From Breviolum minutum Mf 1.05b.01 (lineage: Eukaryota > Sar > Dinophyceae > Suessiales > Symbiodiniaceae), in NCBI GenBank assembly GCA_000507305.1, contig DF241084.1, forward strand, positions 26,089-90,088: a stretch of 64,000 nucleotides of DNA, given 5' to 3'. The first letter of the stretch is position 1, and every line of letters begins with the position of its first letter. Position numbers and translations under genes: made by a program. The notes below the pieces were generated by a model. That model made no database searches, had not been told where the DNA came from, and saw only the letters and a list, made by a program, of their open reading frames with translations. Positions 39,831 through 50,767 of the stretch are shown in pieces.

Positions 39831-39943
39831 CAACCCCCCGATATCACCAACATGACAGCGGAAAAACGACCATGAATGAAGATGTATCTCCTATTAGAAA
39901 TGGTGATTTTCCATCCAACCTTGTTGTTTTTCTGGAGGTTAAT
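39831..39943. repeat. Family E element
   Basis: CAACATGACAGCGGAAAAAC to TTTTTCTGGAGGTTAA, with GAAGATGTATCTCCTATTAG. Confidence 0.6.
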
Positions 39944-40050
39944 TTTTTGATGAGTCCCAGAAAGACGCACCTTATCATCACAAGGATCGACACCTGGGAA
40001 AGCTGCGAGAGGTTGAGGTTGGTAGTTTTAAGACCCCCATCTTGGCAAAA

Positions 40051-40828
40051 CTATGTGCAAATCCCGGCTCTCCCCAACAAAAAGTTGAGCACTAAAAGGG
40101 TGAACAATATTCCCAAAAGACATTCAGGTGAATACCGAAACTGAGGTTTGGCGGGCTTAGGTATGTTCTTGGCGATGTCTATAGGGATTAGTTTTTCTCT
40201 TAACCTCATGCCGGGGCGAAGGCTTCGGTCCACAGGGAATGAGGATTCCAACCTTTTGTTCAAATTTTTCTCATCATTTTTTTGGGGGGAGCTGTTGGTG
40301 TCAGGGAGGATACGTGCTTGGTGTGCATTGGATGATCACTACCACGCACCACGCTACCCCTCTGCCCTAAGGCTTGCTTTGGAGACCAAAATGCTAGTAA
40401 TTACGCTACCTTCACAGGCACATCATGAATTCTGCATATTCTGAGAAGAATTTGGTGCGGAATAACTGCTGGTTCAGATACAGGGGTTATTGTATTAAAA
40501 GCAGTCGAAGCTCTGTTCCACTGACGTTGGCTCGCAGCCAGTATTGTCCACCAAAATATCGCTCCCAGCTTGTGTCCAAAGGGACAGGTACGACGAGTAC
40601 GTACTCTCCTTCACGCTTGGCGAGGACTTCAAGCATCCATTTAGGGCTCTGTAGCAAATGCTGTCGCCAAACTTGTTCTCCGAGTTCGAAAGCCATGAAT
40701 AGCCGAACATAGGGCACGCCAACAGCGTTAGACGTACCAAGCGGTAACCAAAGAGTCTCAAAGAGCAGAGGGGTGCCCAACCCAAACAAGGCATTATTCA
40801 GGGGAAATCCCTCAAAAGTACGATGCAT
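40051..40828 (-). CDS. Complete three-exon gene, unknown protein of 198 aa
   Basis: Exons 40526-40828, 40416-40468 and 40051-40291 (303+53+241 = 597 nt). Joins: GCCAAC|GTCAGT to GAACCAG|CAG (57 bp, phase 0) and TGCCT|GTGAAG to ACCAACAG|C (124 bp, phase 2). The start is ATG at 40828. Parts: FEGFPLNNALFGLGTPLLFE, MAFELGEQVWRQHLLQ, WMLEVLAKREGEYVLVVPV, FRTKFFSEYAEFMMCL, then NKRLESSFPVDRSLRPGMRL and IAKNIPKPAKPQFRYSPE, with a hydrophobic tail LLGILFTLLVLNFLLG that could be a membrane anchor. No known domain. A segment of exon 1 recurs at 37664-37756 and, broken, at 8074-8128. The introns are not TIR elements. The plus strand is open over part of exons 2-3; I judge it antisense. Confidence 0.7.
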
Positions 40829-41210
40829 TTGAGTTGAAATAGGTTCAACATGGATGACATGTTTGCCATACCAACTGGTGCAGGACCTTCCTATACATGG
40901 GTGGTACCGTTAAGGAACAAATCTGGCGAACCAGTGAAAGTATATAGAAATAACCCTTGAAAAAATACTGCTATAAAGTGTCTGCCTATTACTGGAACCG
41001 GTGAGCCGATCAACATGATGCGTTTCATGTTCTTTATCACACAAAATGCACAAAAATATCCGTTGACATGTTATATAATTTTGTTCCCATCCCAGCACCA
41101 GTCACTACGAGGATTCGTAGATTTGTATATTCCAAAGCTTCCTTTACTTGTATCCTGGGAGGGGGTAACTCGCATCCCAAGTGATGTTACATGAGTGGAT
41201 TTTCAAACTT

Positions 41211-41345
41211 GCTACAAGATGGGCCCCGGATCGGAGTGAACTAACCCCTTTAAGTGGCACTGTAAATGGGTTTGCCTGGGGCTATAACCCCTATATATGG
41301 AGTTATAACCCTACTTCCAACTGGTAGAGGCCTACCTTGCGATCT
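41211..41345. repeat. Family G TIR element
   Basis: CTACAAGATGGGCCCCGGAT to GGTAGAGGCCTACCTTGCGA. Confidence 0.7.
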
Positions 41346-41520
41346 CACGATCCACTCGGCCAAATCTACTGGGAGTCCCCAACAGGTGGGTTTGCCATCC
41401 TTCACTTTGCAATCCTCCTGGGCATGGCCATCTGATCTGTGTTATGCTTGCAAAAAACAGATAAAAAAGGGAAGGGCATAGGGCATAGTTATCCAAAACA
41501 AACGGAAGTATTGATTTAAT

Positions 41521-41625
41521 CTTGGAACCCTAAAAAACATAAAAAATTAAACAGATGGAAATGGCGAAATACCCATTTTCATGTAAGTCATGATTTGGAA
41601 TCATTCCGAGTGAAACAACCATTCT
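41521..41625. repeat. Family Q element, copy 2
   Basis: CTTGGAACCCTAAAAAACA, CATTTTCATGTAAGTCATGA, TTTGGAATCATTCC; the right arm is diverged. Confidence 0.55.
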
Positions 41626-41675
41626 AATTAAGATGTATGTTCTAAGTACCAGAATCTTGCAAACATGATTCTAGA

Positions 41676-41817
41676 AGGTGAGCCACCTACCAGTTATAAA
41701 CAGGGGTATATCACCCCTGTAAATGAGCTATAACCCCGGTTACCCATTTATATGGCAATTTTATAAGGATTATTTCACCCCATTTATAACCGTAACCGGT
41801 AGGGGGCCCACCAAGAA
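41676..41817. repeat. Family G TIR element
   Basis: GAAGGTGAGCCACCTACCAG to CCGGTAGGGGGCCCACC. Confidence 0.7.
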
Positions 41818-41867
41818 AGAGAGGATGTGAAACATCCACTGGTGTGATTCGTGGTTGCTTATATCTT

Positions 41868-41963
41868 CTGGTTGGTGGTTTCAATCCCTTTGAAAAATAT
41901 TAGTCAAAATGGGAATCTTCCCCAAGTGGGGATGAAAATAAAAACATTGAAACCACCACCTAG
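41868..41963. repeat. Family A TIR element
   Basis: CTGGTTGGTGGTTTCAATCC to GAAACCACCACCTAG, 45 bp past the stop of the minus-strand gene at 42007-43338. Confidence 0.85.
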
Positions 41964-42006
41964 TCTTGTGTTTAATCTCAAACTTCTCGTGGCCCTGAGG
42001 TCAGGC

Positions 42007-43338
42007 TCAACACACTGAACAGAATCTGCGCATTTTTTCCATCATGCAGTTTCCCGGGGCCCTCGTAGGTTCTACATGAAATATAACCTCCCCGCAAACC
42101 CTACAAATACCCAAGTTGTAAGAAATGTTGTAGATAAAACCCTCTGCTTCCTTCGACAGGCAGAGATCAATCGAAAAACTTTTAAGCCCCAGCAAAGCCC
42201 AGTTAAATTCATCTGCAATGATCCCCACGTCAAAGTTCGTGGCTACCAAATCCGTATTCCAGCTCTCACCCTCAAGAAGAGGCAAGAAGGACTTAACGGT
42301 CCAGTCCTTTGGGTGCAGGCCGTTTGTAAAAGTCCGAAGAGGAAAATAGGCGCCACACAGCTCCGCCCTCGGAACCGAACATCTTTTTTTGGCCACGCCA
42401 CACACTTCGTCTGCAAAAGATTCCCGGAGGACTGGGCCGGGCCCCATCTATATAGCACACCACTCGCTGCAACGCAGCTTTGAAACAAAACTCTCCGTGG
42501 ACTCAGTGTCGCTCAGTGACCAGGACTCCGAGGAGTCCGTCGAGGGTCACCTTGGTAAGAGTTGGTCGAAGTCTTTTGTTGCCAAGCCCCCCTCCTCAAA
42601 GATTGTGTGCATAGAGGTGAAAGTTCCGCTTAGCCAACCTGAGTTGGTGGGAGGCTTGTACTTGCAAAAGCTTGCAAACCGTCTCATCTCGCCTGTTGGC
42701 ATCTTTTCGCAAACAAAGAAGATTCCTGGTAAGAGGCTGGTCAACCTTTCTGGATGAACAAGTTGCCATTTCCCCTCCGCACCACACTGCTGCTAGTTCC
42801 CAGGAAATGGCAGTCGCTGCTTGATGCCCTGGCTCGTCGTATTCCACCTCTTCCACCCTTCTGACCGACTTTCCATCTACGATAGTATCGTAGGATTTGG
42901 TCCTTCGACCGCGTATGAAGCAGCCGCGGGACGGTACCCAGCGATACGCTAACGTACCGTGAGGGGACAAAATGATGGCTCCACGGAATGTGGTGCCTTG
43001 AAGGAAGAGAAAAGCCAAAGGGGGAGTTGACACCAAAACAAGAATGAAAAGCAATCAATTGCCGCGTTTGGAAGTCAATGCGTAGGAACGAAAGAGCAAT
43101 AACCGATGTACACGAAAAGATAAGTGAAAATGTTGCAAAAAGCCCAATTCAGTAGCGGATTGCGGTACTTAAACCATGTATGAGAAACGTACAAAGCAGC
43201 AGTTGGAGGAACAAGCAAGCCCAACAAAAGCATGATCAGATGGCCCTCAGCCAAAACCTCAATGATGTCGTCATAGCTTGGTACAGGTGCACTCCAAAAA
43301 ATAAGCGGCCTCCAAATCCAATGCCGAAATCCTATCAT
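42007..43338 (-). CDS. Four-exon gene, unknown protein of about 333 aa with N-terminal membrane segments
   Basis: Exons 43104-43338, 42848-42996, 42551-42792, and 42007 to about 42382. Joins: ACATCG|GTTATT to CCTTCAAG|GC (107 bp, phase 1), GAAGAG|GTGGAA to AACTAG|CAG (55 bp, phase 0), ACCAAG|GTGACC to AAAAAAAG|A or CCGAG|G (phase 2; the acceptor is unsettled). The start ATG at 43338 is probable. The N-terminal part has two hydrophobic stretches (HLIMLLLGLLVPPTAALYV and WAFCNIFTYLFVYIG), so a membrane location is likely. Later parts: FRGAIILSPHGTLAYRWVP, LLPGIFFVCEKMPTGEMRRF, LEGESWNTDLVATNFDVGII, and a C-terminal CRVCGEVIFHV with further cysteines (MEKMRRFCSVC), perhaps metal-binding. No family recognised. 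A family B element lies immediately upstream and may be an intron of a longer gene. Confidence 0.65.
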
Positions 43339-43362
43339 TTTAAGTTTCGTGTATCAGCTTCC

Positions 43363-43477
43363 TACTGTTGATGGTTCAAGAATCCGGCCAACCAGTTTGA
43401 TATTGTAAAAATATAGCATTATTTGCATGGTTTCATACATGTTCGGTGGTTAGCCGGATGTCCTCCATCAACAGTAT
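43363..43477. repeat. Family B TIR element
   Basis: TACTGTTGATGGTTCAAGAATCC to CATCCTCCATCAACAGTA (approximate), 25 bp upstream of the gene at 42007-43338. Confidence 0.75.
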
Positions 43478-43630
43478 CAACTTCATATGAAGAATTTAAC
43501 ACATGCCATCTTTAAAGAGAAACTGCGGGCTTTGTCGGAATTCTTAAGACATTATCATACATTTTGTGTGGCATTCTCAGCCAATTTGGCATTTTCATGA
43601 CCACTCATTCAGCCATTGGATCATTCAACA

Positions 43631-43736
43631 ATATCTGGTTGGTGGTTTCAACCCCCTTGAAAAATATCAGTCAAATAAAATCATTTTTCCAAGTAGGGGT
43701 GAAGATAAAACATATTTGAAACCACCACCTAGATAT
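43631..43736. repeat. Family A TIR element
   Basis: ATATCTGGTTGGTGGTTTC to GAAACCACCACCTAGATAT; here the inverted match extends 4-5 bp outward. Confidence 0.85.
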
Positions 43737-43954
43737 GGACTGACTTTTTGCATCATATATTAGAGTCAACTCAGATCACACGGAGGATCAGAATCTAATT
43801 AGAGAATCTAGTCAACTCACACCTTGGGATGTTTCATCACTTGCCAACCCTTAGGTCCCCTGCTAAAAGTTAAACCTTTAGTGGGTTAAATGTAAAATCC
43901 CACTAATATGATGTCGGCATATCAAATGATAAAGTAATCAAAAGTACCAGGTGA

Positions 43955-44050
43955 TTCAAACTGACCTTTTTGATCCCCTACAGTAGTTGGAGGTCACGAT
44001 TCGCCATTGAAAAGGTCACGTTTTCACCATCCCAAAATGCGTCACCAACC
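43955..44050. repeat. Family J TIR element
   Basis: CAGGTGATTCAAACTGACC, AGTTGGAGGTCACGATTC, CCATCCCAAAATGCGTCACC. Confidence 0.65.
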
Positions 44051-44069
44051 CTTCCGGCAAACCCACAAC

Positions 44070-44206
44070 TTAGAGGTTCAGGATACTTAGTAACTGGTTA
44101 TTATCTGTAGGTTTATAACCCTAGTTAGGGGACATATAACCCACTTATAGGGGTTATAACCCTGGTTACTATCCACGTATCCTAAGTATTCTGAACCTCT
44201 AAGTTG
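44070..44206. repeat. Family N TIR element, copy 1
   Basis: AACTTAGAGGTTCAGGATAC and its complement ending ACCTCTAAGTT. Nearly identical to 47123-47258. Confidence 0.9.
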
Positions 44207-44432
44207 GTTTTGTTTTGGTAGCCACTTTTTTGGGGAGAAAAACATTTGCATCAACAGCCATATCTACAAACAAGTTCTAAGAACCCTTCCGGCAAACCCA
44301 CAACGCCCCAAACCTTGGCATGGCATTGGTCAAAGATGCGACGATCGCAAATGCCCACACACACCGGCATAGTTGCACCTTTCGTGGCACCAAGGGAGCT
44401 ACGACAAAAAGAAACGGGGTCCCTTACTTTTC

Positions 44433-44540
44433 ATTGAATCCTGGTTGTTTAATAGGCATCCTTATCATAAGATCATCCTTATAATAAGCTTATGATTCAT
44501 CCCTGTATATCCCTGTAACAACTGGGTGGTATAAAGTCCC
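44433..44540. repeat. Family K element
   Basis: CATTGAATCCTGGTTGTTTAATAGG with a palindromic ATCATAAGATCATCC/TATGATTCATCC interior and CCCTGTAACAACTGGG. Confidence 0.6.
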
Positions 44541-45384
44541 TTAAAAATCTTAAACAACCACGGTCCCCAAAATTTCACTGCTCAAGTGGATACCTATCGG
44601 AAAGTTGGCTATAGAAATTCTTCAACCTGACTTAGTAGGTGAGGATAGGTGTTTGGTACCCCTGTTCAAACTTTCTCAGAAAATGCCCTTGACGGTTGAA
44701 AAACACCGATCATCAATACGTAATTGGATGTCGAGGGTAGGGCTTTTCGGGGGGATTCCCCTGGTTTAGGTCCAAAAGTTTTTTTTTGGATTTTTTGTTC
44801 CAGCGATTCTTTCCGACCAGACCACCCTTTCGGCACCGGATTGAGGTTTCGAAACTTTCCCCCCTGGAATTTGGATGATGATTTTCACCCCTCGCAAAAT
44901 AAAGGTGGTTCGGAAACCAATCTACAGAAAAATGGTGGCCAAGGACTTCCAGGGATTACTGTTGTTACACTACACCACCCTGAATAATGAGAAACCTGTG
45001 AATAATGAGCCATTTTGGAAAAGTTTGATCACGGCAGCCTCACATGGTTGAGCCGGAAGTTGAAGTTGCAGGAAGCTTGACTCAGGATGTTGAAGCTACG
45101 GCTATGGCTGTTTGATTCAGGAATTGTCTGATCCAAGGCTGGCAACTTCCCGCGCTTTTTCAAGAGAAACTTTCTGCATGGCTAAATGGTGAGGTGGATA
45201 GCATATAATCACCCTTTCTTCGCAGTATATACCAGGTACACATTATTACCTACAAGGGGTGCTTTTTGGGAACCTACCTAACCATTGAACAGAACCAAAG
45301 AAATCCCCCTTGATTTCTCATCCCATTTTTGGAGACAACAGCATGTGTTTTTGGTGGGCAACCCTAAGGGTGTTAGTTTCAGGA

Positions 45385-45617
45385 AGGAGTATGATATTTA
45401 TGTACCTGGGCAAATGGCCATGATTCCTAAACCTGAATTCTTCCGAACAAAAAATTGGGGGACGCCCTTACTGGAAGTCATGAGTCCTACTCTTTCCAGC
45501 AAAACCATTCTTCCGGTTGAAACATTTGACTTCAACTTCCGGAAGTCTCTAAAAGTTGCTTCGAAACATTCGTTGAAAGATAAATATTGGTATATCGGTA
45601 TATCACTTGATAGTTGA
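45385..45617. CDS. Coding potential, strand unresolved
   Basis: On plus the frame ends KVASKHSLKDKYWYIGISLD, stop at 45617. On minus the same span reads CFEATFRDFRKLKSNVSTGR, then LMTSSKGVPQFFVRKNSGLG to a donor GCCCAG|GTACAT. Both have plausible composition, so I leave the strand open. Confidence 0.35.
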
Positions 45618-45839
45618 ATCACCTTGTAGTGTAACCACTCTTTTCTTTTCCTCTTTGTTGTGTTGTGTTTTAAATGTTTTCTTTTGATAAATAGCAAACT
45701 CACCTCTTTCTTAGAATTCTGGTGCATTCGCCACCAGAACCCCATCCCCAAAATCCGGACTCGGCGCCTTCGAAATGTTCCTGAGTGCCATCCCGACAGA
45801 CGGGCCTCAATGAAATTTGAAAAAACCCAACCCTGCCAA

Positions 45840-45938
45840 AGGATGTCCCGGGACGGAAGTTAGGATCAATGGTTAGGATCAATGGATTCTTTCACCTACT
45901 TATTGATCCGAACCTTTGATCCTGGGACATCCAAGTGG
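45840..45938. repeat. Family F element, short
   Basis: AGGATGTCCCGGGACGGAAG to GATCCTGGGACATCCAAG. Confidence 0.65.
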
Positions 45939-45969
45939 AAGAGGTAAAGCCAAAACGAATACCTTGGAT

Positions 45970-46055
45970 CTGCCCCCTTAACCCAGGATGCTGGCTGGTC
46001 ACCAACAGGATCACATGTACCTTTCTTTGCCACGGTTACTGGTTGGGGTGGTAGA
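45970..46055. repeat. Family R element, copy 1
   Basis: ACCCAGGATGCTGGCTGGTCACC and GGTTGGGGTGGTAGATCC; copy 2 at 49710-49832 shares both ends. Confidence 0.5.
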
Positions 46056-46059
46056 TCCA

Positions 46060-46697
46060 ACGAATACCATATACCCAAACATTCAAGGTATGTAATTTCT
46101 ACCTACCTTTACCCCCTTATACATATCCAAATCTAGATACAAATACACCAGGTGACCAGGCATCAATCACATGAGGCATGGTGAAAATTCCTTTTTGAAG
46201 ACTCAAGAACATGCATTTAATGCCATCGCTGGGCCAACAGCTTTGGCAAAATAACACATCTCAAGCATTGCCCAACCTGTGGACTTTTTGGGAGAAGTGA
46301 ATCTTCGGATTTCTTGAGGTTGACAAAAGCGGTGTATAAAAACAAATTAAAGTTTTCCAAGATAAGGAGTTTCAAAAAACATATATTTATATCTTCAAAA
46401 ACACATGACTTTCACATGTTTGGAAAGGGGATGTAAAACCCACAATCTTAAACCCTCTTTTGGACACACATCTCGCAGCTCAGGCCACTGATGGATATCA
46501 CTGGGTCTCCGAGACGTTTGCCCTGAACACTCCACGTTGTCAGCGCAAGTCCTTTTATGTTGAAGGATGGTGAGGGCAAAAAACGCACCCGCGTTTTGCT
46601 AGAAGCTAGAGTCATAACCTCAAGGAATCCTACACATCACCCTTTGATATGGCCAAAAACACCAAATTGTAATCTATTAAAGTATAAAGAAATTCAC
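46060..46697. other. No gene seen
   Basis: No exon or TIR element that I can support. Confidence 0.35.
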
Positions 46698-46853
46698 CTT
46701 GGATGAGATTTGCATGTTTGATGTTTGATGTTTGGGGAAAAAAGTTCCAAACATGTTCTCCCAAATGGCGGTGAATGATGGTGAGGAATCCCATGGTACA
46801 AGGTACAACATCACCTTAAGACAAATCAAAGTCACCTAGAACACATATCCAAG
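46698..46853. repeat. Family I element
   Basis: TTGGATGAGATTTGCATG to ACACATATCCAAG, with a tandem TGTTTGATGTTTGATGTTTG. Confidence 0.65.
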
Positions 46854-46943
46854 CAAACCTCTTGATAGAACAATCCTGGTTTACCCACTGAAAAGGGGCA
46901 GTTTTTATCACCCGAAAATTGCCAACAAACCGTTGACACTTGT

Positions 46944-46999
46944 ATATCCCAACTCGGTGGTGATTGGCTGAATTTCTGAACCATCAAAAAAGCAGTATC
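46944..46999. repeat. Family B fragment
   Basis: TATATCCCAACTCGGTGG, GGCTGAATTTCTGAACCATC; right part only. Confidence 0.45.
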
Positions 47000-47122
47000 A
47001 CTTCGTGGTTAAAAGTTGGTGGTTGATGCACCCACGTTTTCAAAGAGCAGGTGTACAGTACATCTCCACCACTGTTCGGGGTAAACATTTATAATTCAAC
47101 AACGCATATATTGAAAACCCAC

Positions 47123-47258
47123 TACTTAGAGGCTCAGGATACTTAGTAACTGGTTATATGTAGGTTTATAACCCTAGTTAGGGGACATATAACCCACTTA
47201 TAGGGGTTATAACCCTGGTTACTATCCACTTACTAAGTATCCTGAACCTCTAAGTACC
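47123..47258. repeat. Family N TIR element, copy 2
   Basis: TACTTAGAGGCTCAGGATAC and complement. The interior GGTTTATAACCCTAGTTAGG is identical to copy 1. Confidence 0.9.
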
Positions 47259-47295
47259 TAACTGGCTGGTGCTAAACCACCCCTCACCTTATCGC

Positions 47296-48081
47296 TCATG
47301 TGCGATAAAAAATTCTTCGTTGGGAAAATGGTTCCCCGGTTTTTCCAGGCTGCTCGTCACTTAGGCTCATCCCCATTCGCACAAGCCAGCCAGCTATATA
47401 AACTACATTTCGACACGGTAATTTTTCCGGAACCACAAGTGGTTGGACTGATGTTGCCATCACTGCCCGTTTCAACTTCCCTCGTCCCTCATCGCCATGA
47501 ATGGCGATAGGGCAGCAAAATTGCAAACGATCAGCATGACGTCGAAAGACATCATGTGATGTACCACGTGCATTCTTGAACCTTTCCCAAAATTCTGAAA
47601 ACATCATGGTCCACTTATGGGTCTCCTCCAATTTGTGGCCACCCAACAGTGGCTGCCCATAGCTTTTGGTGAAAACAGTTTTCACCCAGCTTGAGAAGGG
47701 TAGCGTGGGCCATGGCAGCATGACATGCTGATTTCTCCATCTCACTGGCAGATCGACGTGTTCGAACTGAACTGGGAGGGTGAGGTTAAATCGGTTGGAT
47801 ACATGGATTGATTCAACAAAAAAGATTTTTACTGAGGTGCCAGGTTCAACCTCTTTGGGTGTAACAAAAGTGCTAAAATCCAAACCAACTCCAGTTGGTG
47901 GTTTCAACCCATTTGAAACATATGCTCGTCAAATTGGATCATTTCCCCAGGCAAAGGTGAAAATAAACAATATTTGAAACCACCACCTAGAACTGGTGTG
48001 CATCTTGGATCAACCTCAAAAAATCCCCAGGATGCAACTGGTGGCAGCTGTGAAGGTTGGATGTAGTTGGGATTCCCGCAT
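47296..48081 (-). CDS. Gene with IHGDEGRGK motif, split by a family A introner
   Basis: Exons 47987-48081 and 47296-47888. The intron 47889-47986 (98 bp, phase 1) starts GTTCTAG|GTGGTGG and ends CAACTGGAG|TT; it is one family A element plus a few host bases. The upstream acceptor is CATTTTTAG|A. Joined frame: LPPVASWGFFEVDPRCTPVL, VGLDFSTFVTPKEVEPG, then MMFSEFWERFKNARGTSHD, RRHADRLQFCCPIAIHGDEG and RGKLKRAVMATSVQPLVV. I recall the pattern (R)HAD-x-L-x(5)-P-(I/V)-x-x-H-x-D-E-G-x-G-x-x-K-x-x-x-(I/V)-M from proteins multiplied in Symbiodiniaceae genomes; no function is known to me. The exon reads on to a TGA at 47296, but the last 60 codons are less convincing and may hide another intron. Confidence 0.75.
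47889..47990. mobile_element. Family A element acting as an intron
   Basis: AGTTGGTGGTTTCAACCC to GAAACCACCACCTAG. It supplies the donor in the minus-strand gene at 47296-48081. Confidence 0.8.
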
Positions 48082-48218
48082 CTAAAAATGTAAGCCGTCA
48101 TCCTTCGGGATGACTGGAATCATGGGTTGGGGGGGTAGTTGGAATGTAATATATCTACATTTTACTGGCGTTAAACATGTGTCGCCTTGGTAGAGATTTG
48201 AGCAACAAAAAGTTCCAT

Positions 48219-48300
48219 TGTGCTGGTTGTTTGATACATATTCTCATGGTGGTTTATGGAATAATCCCCACATAACTGGCTGTAGATTTTATCCCCTACT
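48219..48300. repeat. Family K element
   Basis: CCATTGTGCTGGTTGTTTGATA, GGAATAATCCCCACATAAC. The region 48316-48640 after it is open on both strands (plus: SEVSEMPPKTSATATSRGGD) with no decision possible. Confidence 0.5.
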
Positions 48301-48642
48301 AAATTCCAACCAACCATGACTTTTTTTATAAAATTGCCATGTAGCCAATATGGTCATCCCACCTTTTTTTTTTCAGGAATCCTTACCTTGGGCATCTATA
48401 AACCACCCCTTTTGTTGGAACCCGGGAAACCAAGCGAACCAACCTTTTACGAAAAAAGGGCCGAGGCACTGTTCAGAGAACCAAACGTCCCCAAAAAGCT
48501 CAGAGGTTTCTGAAATGCCACCCAAAACCTCAGCAACTGCAACTTCAAGAGGTGGGGACAGGTACCCTGGGACCCTTGAAACGAACGGTGACAGCCTGCA
48601 CGAGCCGGTTGGGAGGTCCACGGGAGTAGCAGCAACAGCCAG

Positions 48643-48766
48643 CTACTTGGATGTTTGCAGGAAGTCAGTAGATGGTTGGTAAGTGAGTTATAATTAACCC
48701 CAATATACTCCATTTATAAGTATAGGTGAAATAACCCATTTACTAACTTCCTGGGACATCCAAGTA
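48643..48766. repeat. Family F TIR element
   Basis: CTACTTGGATGTTTGCAGGAAG, GGTAAGTGAGTTATAA, and TTCCTGGGACATCCAAGTAG. The GTAAGTGAG is a consensus donor. Confidence 0.85.
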
Positions 48767-49372
48767 GCCTGCCGGAATCCAGCTGATTTTTTTGCAGCAC
48801 TCAACGGCTAACGGCACCCGATGTTCATCGAGGGCTTCAAAAGTGATATCATAACTCCGGGATTCTGTTCAGTCGCTGTGCTTCCACTCGGGTTACAGCG
48901 ACCGAAACCAAAAGAGCACCCCGTTGAACAGCAATACATCAATCCAAACACATGAAGAATCTGACAAGAATCTAAATCTAATTTTTTAACATGTAGTTGT
49001 TTGATTGACAAAAAAGGGTGCGCAAACATATCCGGTCCTCTTGAAATTGATGCAAGCGTCTGAGCATCTACTCAGTCTACTCCTAATCCTATGTCTTTGT
49101 TGCTTCAGTTTTTTGCCTGTCTCACTGACAGTGGCTTTTGAGCAGCCCTCCGTTAAGTTGTGCATCTATCAGACCAGGTGTTTTTCCATAGGGAAAATGG
49201 TGGTACCCTTGATAATCAACCCCACATACACCGTATCCCCTTTTAACGGGCTCCAAGAGGGTAGGTTAAACAGCTAGGGATCAGCTAGGGTACTAGCCGT
49301 GCATTTCAGTGGATATCAAACTGAGGAATACTTCAACCAAAGTTGTAGGGATAAATTTTTGGTGCCCCAATC

Positions 49373-49527
49373 TTACAAGGGATGGGCCCCGGATCCAGTT
49401 ATAAGTGGAGTGGCATGGGGTTCCTAGAAATGGCCCAAAATTAATGGGTTTGCATGGGGTCTCTGTGAATCCTACTTATAGGGGCCCATTTCACTCCATC
49501 AAAAGCTGGTTTTTGAGCCCACTTGGC
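49373..49527. repeat. Family G TIR element
   Basis: CTTACAAGGGATGGGCCCCGG to CTGGTTTTTGAGCCCACTTGG. Confidence 0.65.
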
Positions 49528-49709
49528 GAAAACAAACCATGGCTTATAACCACTAAAAATGATAGGTTGTAGGTCCGCATGGACAGAAACTGGCCCAGAA
49601 CTTGAACTTCAAAATCGACGTGAAGAACTTACCAAATGCTGGCTGCCAACGATAGCAACGTTGAAAATTTTGATGGCTGGTTCACCAACCCCTCCCTAAG
49701 GTACTCTTT

Positions 49710-49832
49710 TGGTTTACCCTTTACCCAGGATGCCAGTCACAAATGAAGGTTCTTAAGGATTCCCCAACCTAAACATGTACATATTCCTGGTGGTGACTGA
49801 CATCCTGGGGCCCGGGGGGGGTAGATCCAAAG
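49710..49832. repeat. Family R element, copy 2
   Basis: TTTACCCAGGATGCCAGTCAC and GTGACTGACATCCTGGGGCC are inverted arms. Confidence 0.65.
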
Positions 49833-49929
49833 TATATAATGCAACCTTGCCACATTCCCATTATAACCAATAAACAAAACACAAAGCTTTTCATCATCAA
49901 ATCATATCACCTGTTCACCACTAACAATC

Positions 49930-50078
49930 ACAAAATGGAGGGTTTCCTGTACCTTATGCTTCTTGCTATTGCTGGGGGGTGGGGGATTCTCTTACATAAG
50001 CCGGCCTTCCATACAGTTTATATAGGTGAGGAGTCTATCCATACAGTTTATATAGTTGAGGAATTCCTCCATTTGGAT
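49930..50078. repeat. Family P element, copy 3, with internal duplication
   Basis: AAAATGGAGGGTTTCCTGTACC to ATTCCTCCATTTGG. The word CCATACAGTTTATATAG occurs twice (50008 and 50038). Confidence 0.7.
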
Positions 50079-50299
50079 GGTACAAGAAAGGTTCGGTGAA
50101 GCAAGGGCGTTTTTTTTTCCAAATACAGGCTCGTGGGACCCAAAATTTCGCGACGTTTCGACGTGCTGCTCAAGTTCGCCCGGTTCGTTTTGGATTTTTT
50201 TTTCCAAAGACATTTCCGAGAACTCAGCCATGCATAAAGTAGAAGCGTTTTGTTGCACGGGACCCTATAAAGCTAACAGCAAGTTTGCCCCCCGAAAAT

Positions 50300-50380
50300 A
50301 GGCCGAAACCCAAAAGGAAAGGATCGTATTCCAGTCCCATCCATTTTCAGGATTGAAATTCATTAGTTTCAGGAGGGTAA
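50300..50380. repeat. Family D right half
   Basis: CCAAAAGGAAAGGATCG, CCATCCATTTTCAGG, CATTAGTTTCAGGAGGGTA. Confidence 0.6.
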
Positions 50381-50544
50381 CTGTCATATCTTTTTTTACA
50401 CCAACAATCCTTGGACCATTTTTTTCGCACGGGTGTTTTTAGGTTCTCAAAATGGGCGCGTTTTAGGGGTCAGGATTTTTTCCCCGAAGGTTTTAGTCAC
50501 GTTAATTGACGTGAATCATGCATCATCCGGAAACACAGTTTGAC

Positions 50545-50647
50545 GTTTTTTCCGCCCGCTTGGCTTCGAGTTCCAGAATTTTTCGGCGCAGTTTATCCTT
50601 CCGGTGTGATTCCCTCGTGGATGGTGAAGCTGCAGTTTTGCCTTCTT
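50545..50647 (-). CDS. Exon with a coiled-coil stretch
   Basis: Between CAACTAG|AA and AAAAC|GTCAAA the minus frame reads GKTAASPSTRESHRKDKLRR, then KILELEAKRAEK. The second part has heptad-like spacing of L/I. The plus strand is also open. Family unknown. Confidence 0.4.
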
Positions 50648-50767
50648 CTAGTTGATGTTGACCTTAACAAAAATCACCAAAGATGTTCCGGTCTGATTTT
50701 CGAGGGGATTGAAGGATGTCAATGTCGGCATTTTTTGAAAGCCCTCCGGTAGATCAACTAACGAACA

